NCBI RefSeq assembly: GCF_036669915.1
Contig: NC_089313.1
Coordinates: forward strand, 4,971,585 to 5,035,584
DNA: 64,000 nt
DNA from: Pocillopora verrucosa
Taxonomy: Eukaryota; Cnidaria; Anthozoa; Scleractinia; Pocilloporidae
Reading direction: 5' to 3'
Made by a program: the position numbers and the translations under genes. A model generated the notes under the pieces. The model did no database searches. It was not told the origin of the DNA and saw only the letters and a program-made list of their open reading frames with translations. Below are positions 16,184 through 28,568 of the stretch, in pieces (within the stretch, counting starts at the first letter, position 1; each line of letters begins with the position of its first letter).

Positions 16184-16427
16184 GCAGGTAATTTTGTGTT
16201 AACAACTGAGTTGAAAACGTAAATTGGCCACCGTAAAGAGTAAAAAAGCTGGCATTTCGAGTGTTAGCCCTTCGTCAGAGCGATTAGTCGCTCTGACGAA
16301 GGGCTAACGCTCGAAACTTCGTCAGAGCGATCTGACGAAGGGCTAACGCTCGAAACGTCAGCTTTTTTACCCTAAACGGTGGCCAATTTACGTTTTCAAC
16401 TCAGTTGTTAACACTAGATTACCTGGG
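16184..16427. mobile_element. inverted-repeat element with GACGAAGGGCTAACGCTCG core
   Basis: Arms are nearly perfect inverted repeats: GTGTTAACAACTGAGTTGAA at 16197 onward faces its reverse complement ending near 16414, and the match extends through ACGTAAATTGGCCACCGT. The centre holds short head-to-head and tandem copies of CTCTGACGAAGGGCTAACGC. Similar cores are widespread in marine invertebrate genomes. A non-autonomous element, class unresolved. Confidence 0.8.
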
Positions 16428-19400
16428 AAACCCAATAGGGTCTACCTTGGAAAACCGGGAAATTTTTTTGAATTTGTCTATCAGTCAAAATTAAGTTAAG
16501 ATTTTGAAAAATATGACATCTTACGTTTGTGATTAGGATTCAGAATGTTCTAAGTCTGGCGATTTGTTGTGATTTAGTGTCGAATTGACCCACAAGGAGC
16601 ACACAAGATATTTGAGTCGGCAAGACTTAAAATTTTCCAATTTTTTTTCGTTTCCGTTCAGTCTCGATGGATAAGCGAGAACCACGCGAGGGGTGCCGAA
16701 GTAATAAAATTGAGTTCAGCGGAAAGGAGAGAAGATAGAGAAGCCTTCTTATGTAGTAAACCTCGTAAAATGGGTTCTTTTCAACACAGTTAGCGGTCAG
16801 ATAACAAGCGATGTGCTGCGGAAGTAAGGTGAGGCAATTTTATTGAGAATGTGACCATATTTTTCTATTCCAAAGAGCGGTCGTAAATTTCGTAAGATGA
16901 TCATCTCACAGCTGGAGCTTGGGCCGCCTGTGATTTCACGGAAATTTGATTTAAATAGAAATATATATATGCAGCTTAAAATTCAATCCTCTATAGGTGA
17001 TAACGAGTTAAAAAATATATATATATTTATCCTTTGAAAGTGACCTATCAAGAGCCTCACCGATAGAGGTCACCTCTCCCACAGTTTCAGATCGCACTGG
17101 AGCGCACGAGAAGATTACGGCGTAGGTAACGTTGAAAGAAAGTGAGTCTACCGTTTTTAAAGGTTGTGTAGCTCTGGGTAAACTGAATACTTCGCTGTAA
17201 GTCTATTTCTGTTGTGGGACAAGATGACAGTCCTATCCAATCCTGTCGTTTGGTCACATGACATTTCTTTCATCACAACAATGCGGATGGACATAATTAC
17301 GAAAGCGACTTGCCGATACTACAGGACTAGAGTAGAGAGGCGATTTTGTCTCTTATTTCTTGGTTTTTGAGAGGAAGGAGACCTGAGTGGCAGCACTAGC
17401 GCCTTGACTAGTGTCGAATGTGAAAAGGTAGGATATTTTTTAACGGTACTAACTCATTCGCTATCATAATTGAGGTAAACGCCGGTTACGGTAGTTATCT
17501 TGTGCTTTCGTGCCTTTAGTAAGCTTTGCTCTCACGTCCTTCATTTTTTCCTGACGAATCTACTCTTGTCTGCTCTTCTTGAATTCTAGAACAGGATAAA
17601 AATTGATTTCTTGGCTTTTTCGTTTGTGATTACTACTATACGTATACGTATAACTAGGAGAAGGTCAATCAGTGTCGAATTTTGATTATTTTGGCGGCAC
17701 GTGATATTACATGGGTCTACACGAGTTTCAATCCTCTAAATTTGCAAAATCAATAATGTATGTTTTAATCGAAAAATTCTCTTGGTTTTGGAATGTTTAC
17801 GACTGATGTCCGTTACTGGCATGGCGAACGTCCATAATAGTACGGGTGGTCTGATCCCTTCGCTTTACGAGCGATAGAAAAAGATATATCAGCCAGGCAT
17901 GCAATTCAACATTTCCTTTAGCGAGTTTAGTTTTCTTGTCAAAATAATTTGTTTTAGATCAACGAACTTTCGTAGATAAACGAATTTTCATCGTCACCCT
18001 CTCGACGTAGAATAGTCATGATAGGTTATCGATCGTGGCATTTCAATCGCTCTTCTGTCAATTTACGTTAGGCAGCAAGGTCGATTGATTTTCCCTGTAT
18101 AGTAAGCTGAGTGCACGGTTGGGTTGCATCACGTGTGTGTTGGTTGGTCAATTTTGCGGTATTTCACTACAAAGCCCGTTAAATTCAAAAGTTTGTTTGA
18201 ATTGAAATCTTTCCCACTGTTTGAACCCAGAGATACAATAAATATCTCACTAACCTGTTTTCTCAGTCCATATTGTAGGTTATGGACCAAGTTTTTTCCG
18301 CTTTGCACTAGGGCCATAAATCCAAGTGGAAAAAATTTGGTCGGTTACTTACAGCACGGACTGAAAACTCAGTTAGTAAAAAGGTTAAACATGATTACTG
18401 AAGAAAAATGCAGTAATTTGGACATTTGTTTCAAATGAACATTAAGTCTGGTGTCTTTCTTTTCAATGAGGTGCAAATGGATGATTCTAAAAATTATAGG
18501 TGATCAGAGCAGGAGCAAGACAATGAAATTGCGGAAGTTGAAGTGTTTCCTGTGGTCTGTTCAAATGCTGTGCCCTAAGAATATTGCATACCATCACGGT
18601 TTCTACCATGTGGTCAAGAGAATAAAATGCAAAATAAAATGCAAAATTCGATTCACTGAAATTACATTCAAAGAATCCATTAATGTCATAACGATGTTTA
18701 CATTCTTAATTAGTAGCAACCTTTTTGGCAAGACAAGAGAATAATTATTTTCAGCACCAGTGAGCAGACAACAATATGATTTATTATGGTACTATGCATG
18801 AGAAATTTTTTCATTTGTCACAGTGATTGAAAAATGGGTTCACTTGATAATCGCATGGATGATTTCAGAGTTTAAGTCATCGTGAAGATGATCCTGATCC
18901 CATTTCATGCATGAATTTAAGAAATATTCACCCATCAGGTGTTCTTTAAACATTATTTCATGCATCATGAATTTAAAAGGGAGAACTTGAAATTTTGCCT
19001 AACCTTGCGTTTCTGTTAAATCCACATGTCACACACTGATTTTTGGCTTAATCAAGCATCACATATAAACTACTTACCACCTTCCTTTTTAATGAAGTGT
19101 TGAGTAATCAGCTCCAGCAAGCATTCTTTACAGTGAATATCTGTTTAGAGACTTATCTTTGCCTTGATGTTAAATGTAAAAACATTAAACAGAATAATAG
19201 GATCATTGGCCAGAATAGACAGAGATTTTTACTTTATAGTCAAAGTAATATCTTGATGGGAGATGAATACTTTGAATGATTTGCCTCAAAGGCCAGGCAG
19301 GTCTTTTATAAAATGCTTGCATTAGATTTCTTTCCATGTGCAATTCCATGTGAAATTATTTTAAGCCTGGATTACCCTAATAATAAAAACCAATAAAGTG

Positions 19401-19762
19401 CACCTGCTTCTGATGATTTATTCAATGAAGTTTTGAATTTTCTCCCGTAGTGCAAAGAATAGTCCTCTCTCATGAACTGTTTTTATCAGCAGAGAAATTT
19501 TCCTCAATTGCATGGCATCAAGTCCAGTTCCAATCTATGGAATGAAAAACAAAACCCACAAAAGTAGGAGATGGAATATTTAATGTAGATATGAAATTCT
19601 TCATGGTATTATGTCTGTTCATAGCTCAATTCACTCTGTCATACACTTGAGTACTTTATTATTCTTATGGGGGTTTTGTTGCTTTTCCAATATCAGCAAA
19701 AATGTTTCTAAAGGGTGTTTCTTAAAAAAATTGAAAAATTTGTTGAACTGATTTTGAAAGCC

Positions 19763-19964
19763 TTAATCCAAGGGGTAGCTGGCTTCTGATCTCTCCTTAC
19801 AGTAACACCCTTGAATCAAACATAAAGGTCATGAGAATAAAGGAAGTGATCACCAAATTGAGAAGCTCCTGATTGACAAATAAATTCTCCTTGTCAGCAC
19901 CATAGGAGATGAGAGAGGACAGTGCAGAGAATATAAATACTGATGTTAAGTTAAAAAGGGTTAA
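19763..19964 (+). mobile_element. TTAA-MITE subfamily A
   Basis: TTAATCCAAGGGGTAGCTGG to AAAAAGGGTTAA, with TCCTTGTCAGCACCATAGG inside. Confidence 0.8.
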
Positions 19965-20400
19965 CACAGAGTTCTTTGTAGCTCGCTGGCAGAGCATCAG
20001 AACAAGCCATCTGTTATGATTTGAATGAACAGACATTTCTGAGTTCCACTTCCTTTGCCAATAAAGGAAGAAACCATTTAACTCTGTACTGAAAGCTGAC
20101 TGTTTTACACAAGGAAGAATTATTGACAGGTTTTGGTCAGTTAAAACCAAGAAATTCTGAAGAAGTCATTTTTTCTGATATGAATTTTTTGTGTGTGAAT
20201 ATTTATTTTCAGCACCCTATGCAAAGGTATATAGGATAATTGTTATTGTTAGAGAGTTGATGACATGTATTTCTGATAGAGTTGTCAACATATGTCCATT
20301 AGTGCAGTTAAGGGAGGGGGGGAAAGGGAGGAATACCCTCCCCTCCCTCCTCAGCTAAATAAATTTTTTTTAAAATTTTCAAGTAACACCTTAAACTCAA

Positions 20401-20516
20401 GAGGTAACCCTTCAACTCCCAGAACTTCAAACTCCAAATTCTCCTGTTTAATTTACAGGGAAAAGTATTGTTGTAAGTAGAGAGAATTACTTATTGGATC
20501 TTGGACATTCAAGGTT
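20401..20516 (+). mobile_element. TTAA-MITE subfamily C, internally deleted
   Basis: Short relic of about 115 bp: CCCTTCAACTCCCAGAAC at the left, TTGGATCTTGGACATTCAAG at the right; the middle of the C consensus is missing. Confidence 0.5.
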
Positions 20517-22175
20517 GAGGCCTATTTTTGTTCTACAGAAAAGCTTTAAAAAGTAATAATTATATCATAAGGCAGAAAAGTTTAAGTAAAGAGTGAAATT
20601 TAATACCTGGCAGTGGTTATACAGCCCTGTGAAGCAGTATTTATTTAGCAAACTCTTGCAGAAGTAGTTTGTGGTTTTATGGTACTTGTGTTTCCTCTGT
20701 TTCTGTAATTTGCCAAATAAGGTGATGAGGTAAATATCCTGCCGGAAAGCCTTTGCTTTTTTGCATCCGTGAAAATTGATAATCTTTCATCACCGATTCG
20801 GTCGAGGTTAAAGGATCAAATTGTGTGAATTTACTAGGATTGGAAGTTAAAATCACGTGATAGCGAGGAAATAGCATAGCTCAGCGAGCGGTGATGCAGA
20901 GTGCATTCACTTCTTGGCTGTAACATCCGCCACTAAAAACAGTCCGAATCATCAGATCTTGAGAGAGTTGTTCAAATAATTTGGACTTCATTACTAAAAC
21001 CAGTAAGTGTTACAAAGATCCCTAATCTTTTTTTTAGCAAACCGTAACTTTTTACATTGAGCATTAAGGCGTGACGAAGGATGTGTGTTGGCATGTCGTA
21101 ACTTAGTTAAAAATTAAACAACACTATCTGTCTTGGTCCCGAGAAAAACTGTAAAAGGAAGCTAGGGCTGTTGTATTTCGAGCGACGTGTGTTTTAACAT
21201 AGCCGGCTTTTTTCTCAGAAGGAAATATGCCTAATTTTGTTTGAATCTTAATCCAACTGTTGTCATTTATAATATTCCAAGTTTCAGAAACTGATTTTTA
21301 TAATAATCGAAAGCTCAGGGAAAGTGAAACGTACAAAGACGCCACAAAAAGAAACGCGAGTTATTTTGACCACAGTGACCAACATTCGTGTCTAGTTTAT
21401 TGCAAACTGAACACAGTATGATTGAAGGTCGAGGTCATTTTGTTTCATTTACCGGCCGGTTGATAAAGTATTGCGAGAAAAGTTCTTCGCGTTCTTTTCT
21501 AAAGCGCCCATCGTGCACACTAGAAGGAAAGAACGCGGCAATGGGAAAACTAAAAGAATCAGTAATCGTGTCGAAAAATGCTGCGGAGCACAGTTCTTAG
21601 AATGGCTCCATATGCACCGGATATCTCGTAGAGGTCTGCTAACGGAAATGCGGACTGTGACTGGCAGCCAGATCGAATGTTTTGGGACAAAAATGTTCTT
21701 GTTTAAAGGTGTTGTACTCGATAAAACCCTCACCCTTTTTGAGAATGTTTCTTGACTTTTCTTATTTGCGTTAAGTATGTATTTGCATTGTGGTCAGGCT
21801 GGAAACACGCACCGCCATAATCAAATATACTGTCGGTCAAAAGTTCAAGAGAACCTCAACGCCGTCGTTAAATTTACATGACTGTACTCTGGAAATTATT
21901 TTGTGGCCCTTCAAGGGAACTGCGAAAGGCTTTCGGTTGTCAAGTGATTTTTGAGAGGTTGAATTTCCATAGATTTTGTTAACGTGGACTAGTTATGGCA
22001 TCTCGTGCGAGAATTCTCCTTTACATTCTTGTATTTGAATATTTTAGGTGAGTTAATCATTTTTTTTTTGCTCTCTTTCTTTTCTTACATGCATCGCTTT
22101 ACTCTTCTCTTGCTTATTATTCAATCGTAGGATGATATCAGCAGCTCTTGAGAGCTTTTTGAAGGAGATTACCTC

Positions 22176-22329
22176 AATCCTTTAACCCCCAAAAGTAACT
22201 AGAATCTACTTTCTCCGTACAATATCACCCCTGAATCACACATCAAGGTCACGAGAGCAAAGGAAATGATCACTAACCTAACCTAAGAAGCTCGTGATTG
22301 TTTAACAAATTCTCCTTGTCAGCACCGTA
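22176..22329 (+). mobile_element. TTAA-MITE subfamily A, 3'-truncated
   Basis: Begins TCCTTTAACCCCCAAAAG and matches A as far as TCCTTGTCAGCACCGTA, then leaves the consensus. Confidence 0.75.
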
Positions 22330-22712
22330 TGTCTCAATTTTTCTATATGTTAAAGCGGTGAAATAAACGATAGGTTTTAAACCAATTAGGGCGCTCGTTG
22401 TATCTCAGCACGCGTTATTTTATCACGCTTTATAAAATATCGCGTGATAATTGACCAGGGTCAGGGTAATGGGTTCCTGCCAGGGTGAAACCCGAAAGAA
22501 CTATCACGCATAGAAATCAAAATTGAATAATGTAACCGTTTTGGTATAAATCTAACAGTCGTTCAAAACTTAACAACAAGACAGGCACGTGATTGCGTTT
22601 CTTTTGTTTTCTCGCATAACTCTTTATCCATCACGGAATAGTTAGCGAGTAGCGAAACCAATCAGGTTGTTGCATTTGAAATAGAAGACTGGAAGAGTCT
22701 TAACCCTAAGCT

Positions 22713-22924
22713 TTGACCCTTTACACCCAAACATCAGTATACATTTTCTCCTTACTGTTCTCTATACATTTTCTATGGTACCGACAAAGAGAATTTGCTG
22801 AACAATCAAGAGCGTCTTTAGCTGGTGATCAATTTCTTTATTCTCATGACCTCAATGTTTGCTTTAGGGCTGATACTGATAAGAGAAAATTGTTACTAAT
22901 CAGTCTTAGTGGTTAAAGGGTTAA
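22713..22924 (-). mobile_element. TTAA-MITE subfamily A
   Basis: TTGACCCTTTACACCCAAAC to GGTTAAAGGGTTAA. The left TTAA has mutated to TTGA. Confidence 0.85.
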
Positions 22925-23209
22925 TAGGCCATTTCCGAATTACCTTTTGCCTCTTTTTCAAAACGAGGCCAGGTGCTCAACCATTCGCATGGAAATGAGT
23001 TTAATTTGCATGTGAATGAAAAGTTATAATCATATGGAAGGATGAGCACCAGGACTCGCTTTGAAAATGAGGCAACTGTAGTTCGGAAATTCTCGCTACC
23101 GTCTGGACCAATCAAGTGCAAAAACTACAACCGATCTCAACTTGGTCATTGGCGTTTTCCCGCGCTTCAAGCGGGTTGCCGTTATACTCTAAGTCCTCAT
23201 TAGTAAATG

Positions 23210-23420
23210 TTAACCCTTTAACTCCCATGAGTGACCAAAATGGAATTTCTCCTAACAACATCAATACAGAATCAAAAAGACAAGTGATGAGAACCGAGAA
23301 AAGTATCAATTAGGGGATTACTTGTTGATCCAATACCAAATTCTCGGAGGTAACATCATGAGAATTGTATAGCAGACAGTAAGGAGAATTACTAATGATA
23401 TCTTAGGGTTGAAGGGTTAA
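23210..23420 (+). mobile_element. TTAA-MITE subfamily B
   Basis: Full-length: TTAACCCTTTAACTCCCATG to GGGTTGAAGGGTTAA. A clean example of the B consensus, about 170 bp upstream of the acyltransferase exon. Confidence 0.9.
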
Positions 23421-23584
23421 CCTTGTTCCGATTGGTTGTGATTAGTTTGGTGTTGGTTTTTTTTTTTTTTACACACAACTGAATGGGATTATTCGCATGC
23501 GAGATCTATCATTTTGTTTTTCTTTTCGATAGGGGTGGACTACACGCTAACGCTTGAAGATCGGAGTCTAACATCACTCCCAGC

Positions 23585-26500
23585 ATGAATCTTTATTGGA
23601 AATACATGGAGTCTGCTCCGTCTTTTCTTTACGCCTTGTTGTGCTTCTCTGCTATTCTGGTTTGGACTCTGTTTGCTATCCTCGCGCTGCCATTTTGGTT
23701 CTTGTTCAGAATTCTGAAATGGTTCCAAGGGGTTTGCATTACTTACTGGGGACTGGGGAAATTATTGGCTTGTCATGATGTACCCTTTCTTCACGAGACC
23801 GAGTACAACCGTAATTTTATCAATGGCCTGTTTGTCGTTGATGGGACGATTGATATGGAAGAGTTCCGTCAACTGATTATGTCCCGTGTAGTACAAAATG
23901 TCGAGGAACCTAGCTACGTACGCATGCGCAAACGTATAGTTCAACGTTACTGGCGTTACATTTGGCAAGACGAGCCGGATTTTGACATCAAAAAGCACAT
24001 TAGGCGATTAGAAGGTGGTGGCCCGCGTAGCGAAGAAGATTTGCAGAAAATGCTTGGTGAAAATTTTTCATCACCGATGCGTGAAGATATTTCTCCCTGG
24101 GAAATCCTAGTGACGCCTCTAGACCTCCCAGGGAAAGATCAGACTGCAATTTGTATAAGAATCCATCATGCAATAGGAGACGGTTTTGCTATGATTGGTC
24201 TGTTCGCCAGGCTCATGGACAAAAAGCCAGAGCTGCTTCGGGTCAAGAAACCCGTGGCCACCCCATGCGACAAACAAAAACAGGTAAAACAGGTTTTACC
24301 CTGAGATAGAGAAATTTAGTCAAACTTACGAGCAGGCCCTCAAAATTAACTCTTCGGCACGAGTGTTTCTTCGCCTGCGGGAAAGTATGAAGCCTTGAAC
24401 AACGCGAGTCGGCAAGAGGTCCTGCAAGGAGTCTGGCACTATTAGCATCATCAGTGCCAGACCCCACAAATCTCTCCTCGACACGTCTCAAATCTTCCCG
24501 GAGGCGGTGAAACGCGCGTCGTGCAGTGTTAAAAATGAGGGCCTGCTTGTAGGCTTTACACGATATGGTGACGGTGTCTTCTCCTGGCAAAAGGCCCTAC
24601 ATAGAGATCCACCAGTTTTTTGGGGCTCTTTTCGACTGTCGTTAAACCAGCAAAGTTTTACATACATGCCAATTCAAATAAAAACAAATATCTAGAGAAA
24701 CCACTAATTTAGGACTCGAATTGAAAACAAAAACTGAACACAAAGCGAAGTAAAGCAAAATTAAAGCAGTCCGGGATTACTCTCAACAATCAATTTAACC
24801 CTTTACATCCTAACATCAGTATGCATATTCTCCATACTATTCTCTATACATATCCTAATGTGCTGACAAGGAGAATTTGTTTAACAATCAAGAGCTTCTT
24901 TAGTTAGTGATCATTTCCTTTATTCTCATGATCTGAAATGAATGATTAGGCACTATTATTGTAAGGAGAAACTAGATGCTGGTCATTCTTAAGGATTAAG
25001 GGGTTTAGATAGCTCTTATGTTTGTGAAAGGGGGGCAAGGTACAAAACATGATTGCCATCATACTTTGCTTTTGATACGTGTTGAAATCTATCCCGTTCT
25101 TCGCCTTTTTATTTTGTAGGTATGGAAAGCAATTCTAACAGGTCCGTTAGCTCTTCTGAGCGTAGCACTCTCCACAGCTGACAATCCCTTCCCAGCTACG
25201 AAGATGTCGGGTGAGAAGTGTTTCAGCTGGACAAAGACTATTGACTTGGAGCTGGTGAAGGTGATCAAGGCACGAACAGGTGGCAACACATACACAATTC
25301 AATATATTTCATTTCTTACATTGAGATGATCGGCTTTGCCGGATGACATTTGAAGCTTGCAGAACAGGGTTATATTTTGGCGTTTTTCTTGCTAGCAGAT
25401 GAAAGCGCGATGCTGTAGCGAGAAAAACGCAAAGGGTTAGTCAGCGCGAGAGAGGGGGCTCTTCCCCCACGTGTGTTTCTCGCTTGATGTAGTACGACAC
25501 GTGATGTAGCTTTAAATTTTTTTTTTTGTCTAAATTAAGATGATGTTTATCGGTATATCCATCACGCATGACTCCCTCTTCGCGCTCACCTCGCGTTCGA
25601 ATGGACACGCGAATAAGCACACTTGTTCTCTAAGCTAGCGGCTGTGAAAAAAAATTAATAATCCACATCGCAATATTCTGTAATAGCATACCAGTTTTAT
25701 TTCCATCACCTTAGCTCGCTCTATGCTCTCGATCAGAAGGGACGGGTGGAGTAGCCAAGAAATACCGGTCGCAGAAATATAAGGATATTTATCAAAATTG
25801 AGTTAAACCGTTGTTCATCAAATCTGCGTTCTAATCCATCTTCAACTCCGTTCAACACTTTTTTCCTAAACCGTTGTCAAGAATCTCATGGCTAACGCTG
25901 GGGAAAAGTTAATTTACACCAAAAACCCATTGTCTCCTAGTATCTAATTTCTCCTTACAATATTACGCCTGAACCACACATTAAGGTCATGAGAGTAAAG
26001 GAAATGATCACCAAGTAATAAAGCTCTCGATTGTTCAACAAACTCTCCTTGTCAGCACGGTAGGAAATGTAATGAGAACAGTAAGGAGAATGTGCATACT
26101 GATGTTAGGGTGTAAAAAGGTTAAGAAGGTGGAACGAGTTTTCTGGATCAATCACAGAGAAATGAATAGCAAACCCAATGCAATCGCGGATTATTTTCGA
26201 CATTCAAATTGAATCTGATCATATTAATTCGTGTTTCTGCCCAGGAACGACCGTCAATGATGTTCTTTCAACCTGTTTGGCGGGTTCGTTGCGTCGCTAC
26301 CTCAAATCGCAGGGTTCAAAACACCCAGATGACATCCAGATCGCCATCACCATCAACACGCGCTCCCCTAAAGTCCTGTCGCGTGACAACATACCGCTCG
26401 AGAATCACTCCACTGGCTTGTTCTACAACCTTCCCGTGGGACTGGCTGACCCGTTTAAGCGTTTGCTAGAAACTAAACGGAGAATGGACAACTTGAAATC

Positions 26501-26894
26501 TTCATCAGATTGGCGTATCTTCGGGCTCATCTACTCTCACATCATTGGGAGATTGCCTGATTTCATTGGCCGTTTTTCGTCGTTTTCGCTGAAGCGACAC
26601 TGCTCATTGATTCTGAGCAATGTGCCCGGCCCTCTGACGCCATTTGAAATTGGTGGGAAGGAGGTGAAGACCGCCATAGCTTGGCCCCCATTGGTCAGTG
26701 ATACAGGCATGTCCATTGCAGTGTTTAGTTATGCAGGTACACTACGCATGGGCGTATTGTCCGATAAAGCTGTACTTGCTGATCCCGGTAAACTAGCGGA
26801 AAATTTCATCGAGGAATTTGAAGAGATGTACGAGTACGTGATGAAGAGCCCAGTTTTGGATACACAGACCTCTGCCAGTAAGAAGTATTTTTAA
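23585..26894 (+). CDS. wax ester synthase/diacylglycerol acyltransferase (WS/DGAT family)
   Basis: Family enzymes join an acyl-CoA to a fatty alcohol (wax ester) or to diacylglycerol (triacylglycerol). Three exons in register: 23585-24283, 25120-25279, 26245-26894, giving 502 aa, a usual length for the family. An N-terminal hydrophobic stretch (about residues 12-48) should anchor it in the ER membrane. The condensing-enzyme motif HHxxxDG is present as HHAIGDG (residues 194-200). The last exon holds the WS/DGAT C-terminal domain, with ITINTRSP, a NLPVGLADP segment and NVPGP. The intron phases (0, then 1) match. ATG 23585 is the first in frame, and an acceptor-like CTTTTCGATAG just upstream suggests a spliced 5' UTR. 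Introns 1 and 2 carry MITEs and a foldback. The introns exclude bacterial contamination. Whether it favours wax ester or triacylglycerol synthesis cannot be read here. Confidence 0.93.
24319..24559. repeat. 240-bp foldback (imperfect palindrome)
   Basis: In intron 1 of the acyltransferase. The perfect central hairpin is GTCTGGCACT (24432-24441) with AGTGCCAGAC (24454-24463), and the outer arms pair GAGCAGGCCCTC near 24329 with GAGGGCCTGCTT near 24537. The whole block would fold into one long hairpin. The minus-strand frame 24243-24590 runs through it and is not a gene. Confidence 0.8.
24795..25007 (-). mobile_element. TTAA-MITE subfamily A
   Basis: TTAACCCTTTACATCCTAAC to TTAAGGGGTTTAG, in intron 1 of the acyltransferase; the right TTAA has become TTAG. 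Confidence 0.85.
25909..26124 (+). mobile_element. TTAA-MITE subfamily A
   Basis: The left end is eroded (near TTAATTTACACC). Clear A core from TATCTAATTTCTCCTTAC to GTGTAAAAAGGTTAA. In intron 2 of the acyltransferase, ending 120 bases before exon 3. Confidence 0.8.
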
Positions 26895-26908
26895 TGATTA
26901 TCATTGGT

Positions 26909-26935
26909 GGGGGGGGGGGGGAGGGGGTGGGTGGG
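26909..26935 (+). repeat. G-run with G-quadruplex potential
   Basis: Begins 15 bases after the acyltransferase stop codon: a run of 12-13 G, then GGGGG, GGG and GGG with one-base loops on the sense strand. In the mRNA it would sit at the very start of the 3' UTR. Confidence 0.8.
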
Positions 26936-28568
26936 TGTGGGGTGTGGTGAGGTTTTAATTATTGCGCATTTCGATTAAGTGTCGTAAAACCGAAACTAAA
27001 TTAGTCACGCCAGCCAATCAGATGAAAGTAAAATATCACAAGGAGGCAAACTGATCTCAAAATAAAAACAAGAAAACTGCTTCAATCGCGGAAAAACGTG
27101 AATGATCGAGTCGCAAAAAGAAGAAAACAGGGCCTCTGTTTTTGTGTCTTATCGTTTTAGAGGATGGCGAACCACGACAATCTCGCCTTGCTTACGACGC
27201 TTAATCGAAAATAGCAAATCACCAGTGAGTTTTTATCTAGACCTAGTTTACTCTTAGCTAATTTATTCCCACATAGCTCTTATTAAATTTAGAACCTTAT
27301 TGAAATTTTCCTTTCTTTCCTTTTCTGCAATCCGTGTTTAATCTCAACAGTAACCGTCTCTGTTAGGTGATCTAGTTGAGTGTCTCTCTCGTTGGAGGTT
27401 CGACGTTAATTTAGCGGTTATAATCTTGGCAGTCTCTTTCTTTTCTGTTATAATCATCGCAGTCTCTTTTCTGAAAATGATAGTACAACACACAAGAACC
27501 GAGACGAGGCTGACAAAATGGGCGAGCAAGACTTCTCACTCGCTTTGTTCATTTTGTCCGTTTCTCAGACACATTTTTCTTGACTTTATCTCATAGCGCT
27601 CAGCAACAGAAAGGATGAGATAAAATGACGGTGCGCAATTGCACTCTAGGTGATGTGCATTGTTTGAATCATATATTTAAATCAAATCCTATAAAACCCT
27701 TCAATAAAAATATTACGAAAAATACTCGTAGCAAATCAAAGAAAAACCTGACTTGCAGCTACGAGAATGATGATAATTCCAGCTAGAAATGTTACCATTA
27801 CAGCTGGTTTTCCACAAGTGTGAATTTGTTACCTTAACAAACATAAATTCCAGGCGTAATTTTGGCGAGCGAGTGCTCAGTGTTTTACTGAACGAAAATT
27901 ATGGGTGCCATCTTTGAAGGCTGGGGAAGAGAAAGAAATTTGTACCTAGGGAACGGTCGTCGGTCAAAAATAAGGAGTGGGGTAGGGGTGGGGATGTGAA
28001 GATTCATTTATATCATACACGCCTGTTGATTGGTTCTTACTTGTGATCTGTTTGAGGATAGACGCATAGATGATGTCATCGTAAACGACATTGTACTTTT
28101 TTTTTTCTATCAAATCAAACATTGATTCTAAGTTTGCTTGGGTCTGTACAGTAATAGATCACATAAGGCGTGAAAATTTTGGTAAGAACATCAGTGACAC
28201 ACTCGGCTGCGCCTCGTTTGCCGCTTCTTTGTTCGTGCCACATTTTGTTGTTGTCTGTCACCTATTTACTGAACAGGCCCACGGGAACGTGGAATCTGTT
28301 TGTTTATTATTCATACGAATTACAACCGTATAATGCAATGACTATGATTTAAATAACATAATTTTTCAAACTCTATAGGCTTTTAGGGGAAATCTACAGA
28401 GTTATTTTTACTTCCTTTTTGAAATCCAATTTATTTCTAGGATTCGAACGGAAAAAAGATATACCGGTTTTTGATTCGTGGGGGGGGGGGGGGGCAGGGG
28501 TTTCATTTTAAGCCGGAAATACTGGTTACCAGCGGTTAACCACCCATAAGACCTCTTATCGCCGTCTT

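Larger units (their letters stand above)
16428..23584. other. 7-kb gene-poor intergenic region
   Basis: No protein domain recognised on either strand. It contains several MITE copies (listed separately), a short AT dinucleotide run near 17017-17030 and scattered short frames without support. A possible first exon with a signal-like peptide and a GTGAGT donor lies at 21995-22047; it may be a non-coding or uORF-bearing 5' exon of the acyltransferase that starts at 23585. Confidence 0.4.

Noticed and set aside
15845..16222. 125-codon plus-strand open frame
   Set aside because: No domain, and its end runs into the arm of the inverted-repeat element at 16184.
19970..20040. Second tRNA-like SINE (GTAGCTCGCTGGCAGAGCAT)
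   Set aside because: An A-box-like stretch is present but I see no B box or SINE tail.
24243..24590. 115-codon minus-strand frame in acyltransferase intron 1
   Set aside because: It lies on the foldback palindrome and has no domain or splice support.
23585..26894. Bacterial or symbiont contamination as source of the acyltransferase
   Set aside because: It has two phased introns that hold the same MITEs as the neighbouring animal genes.
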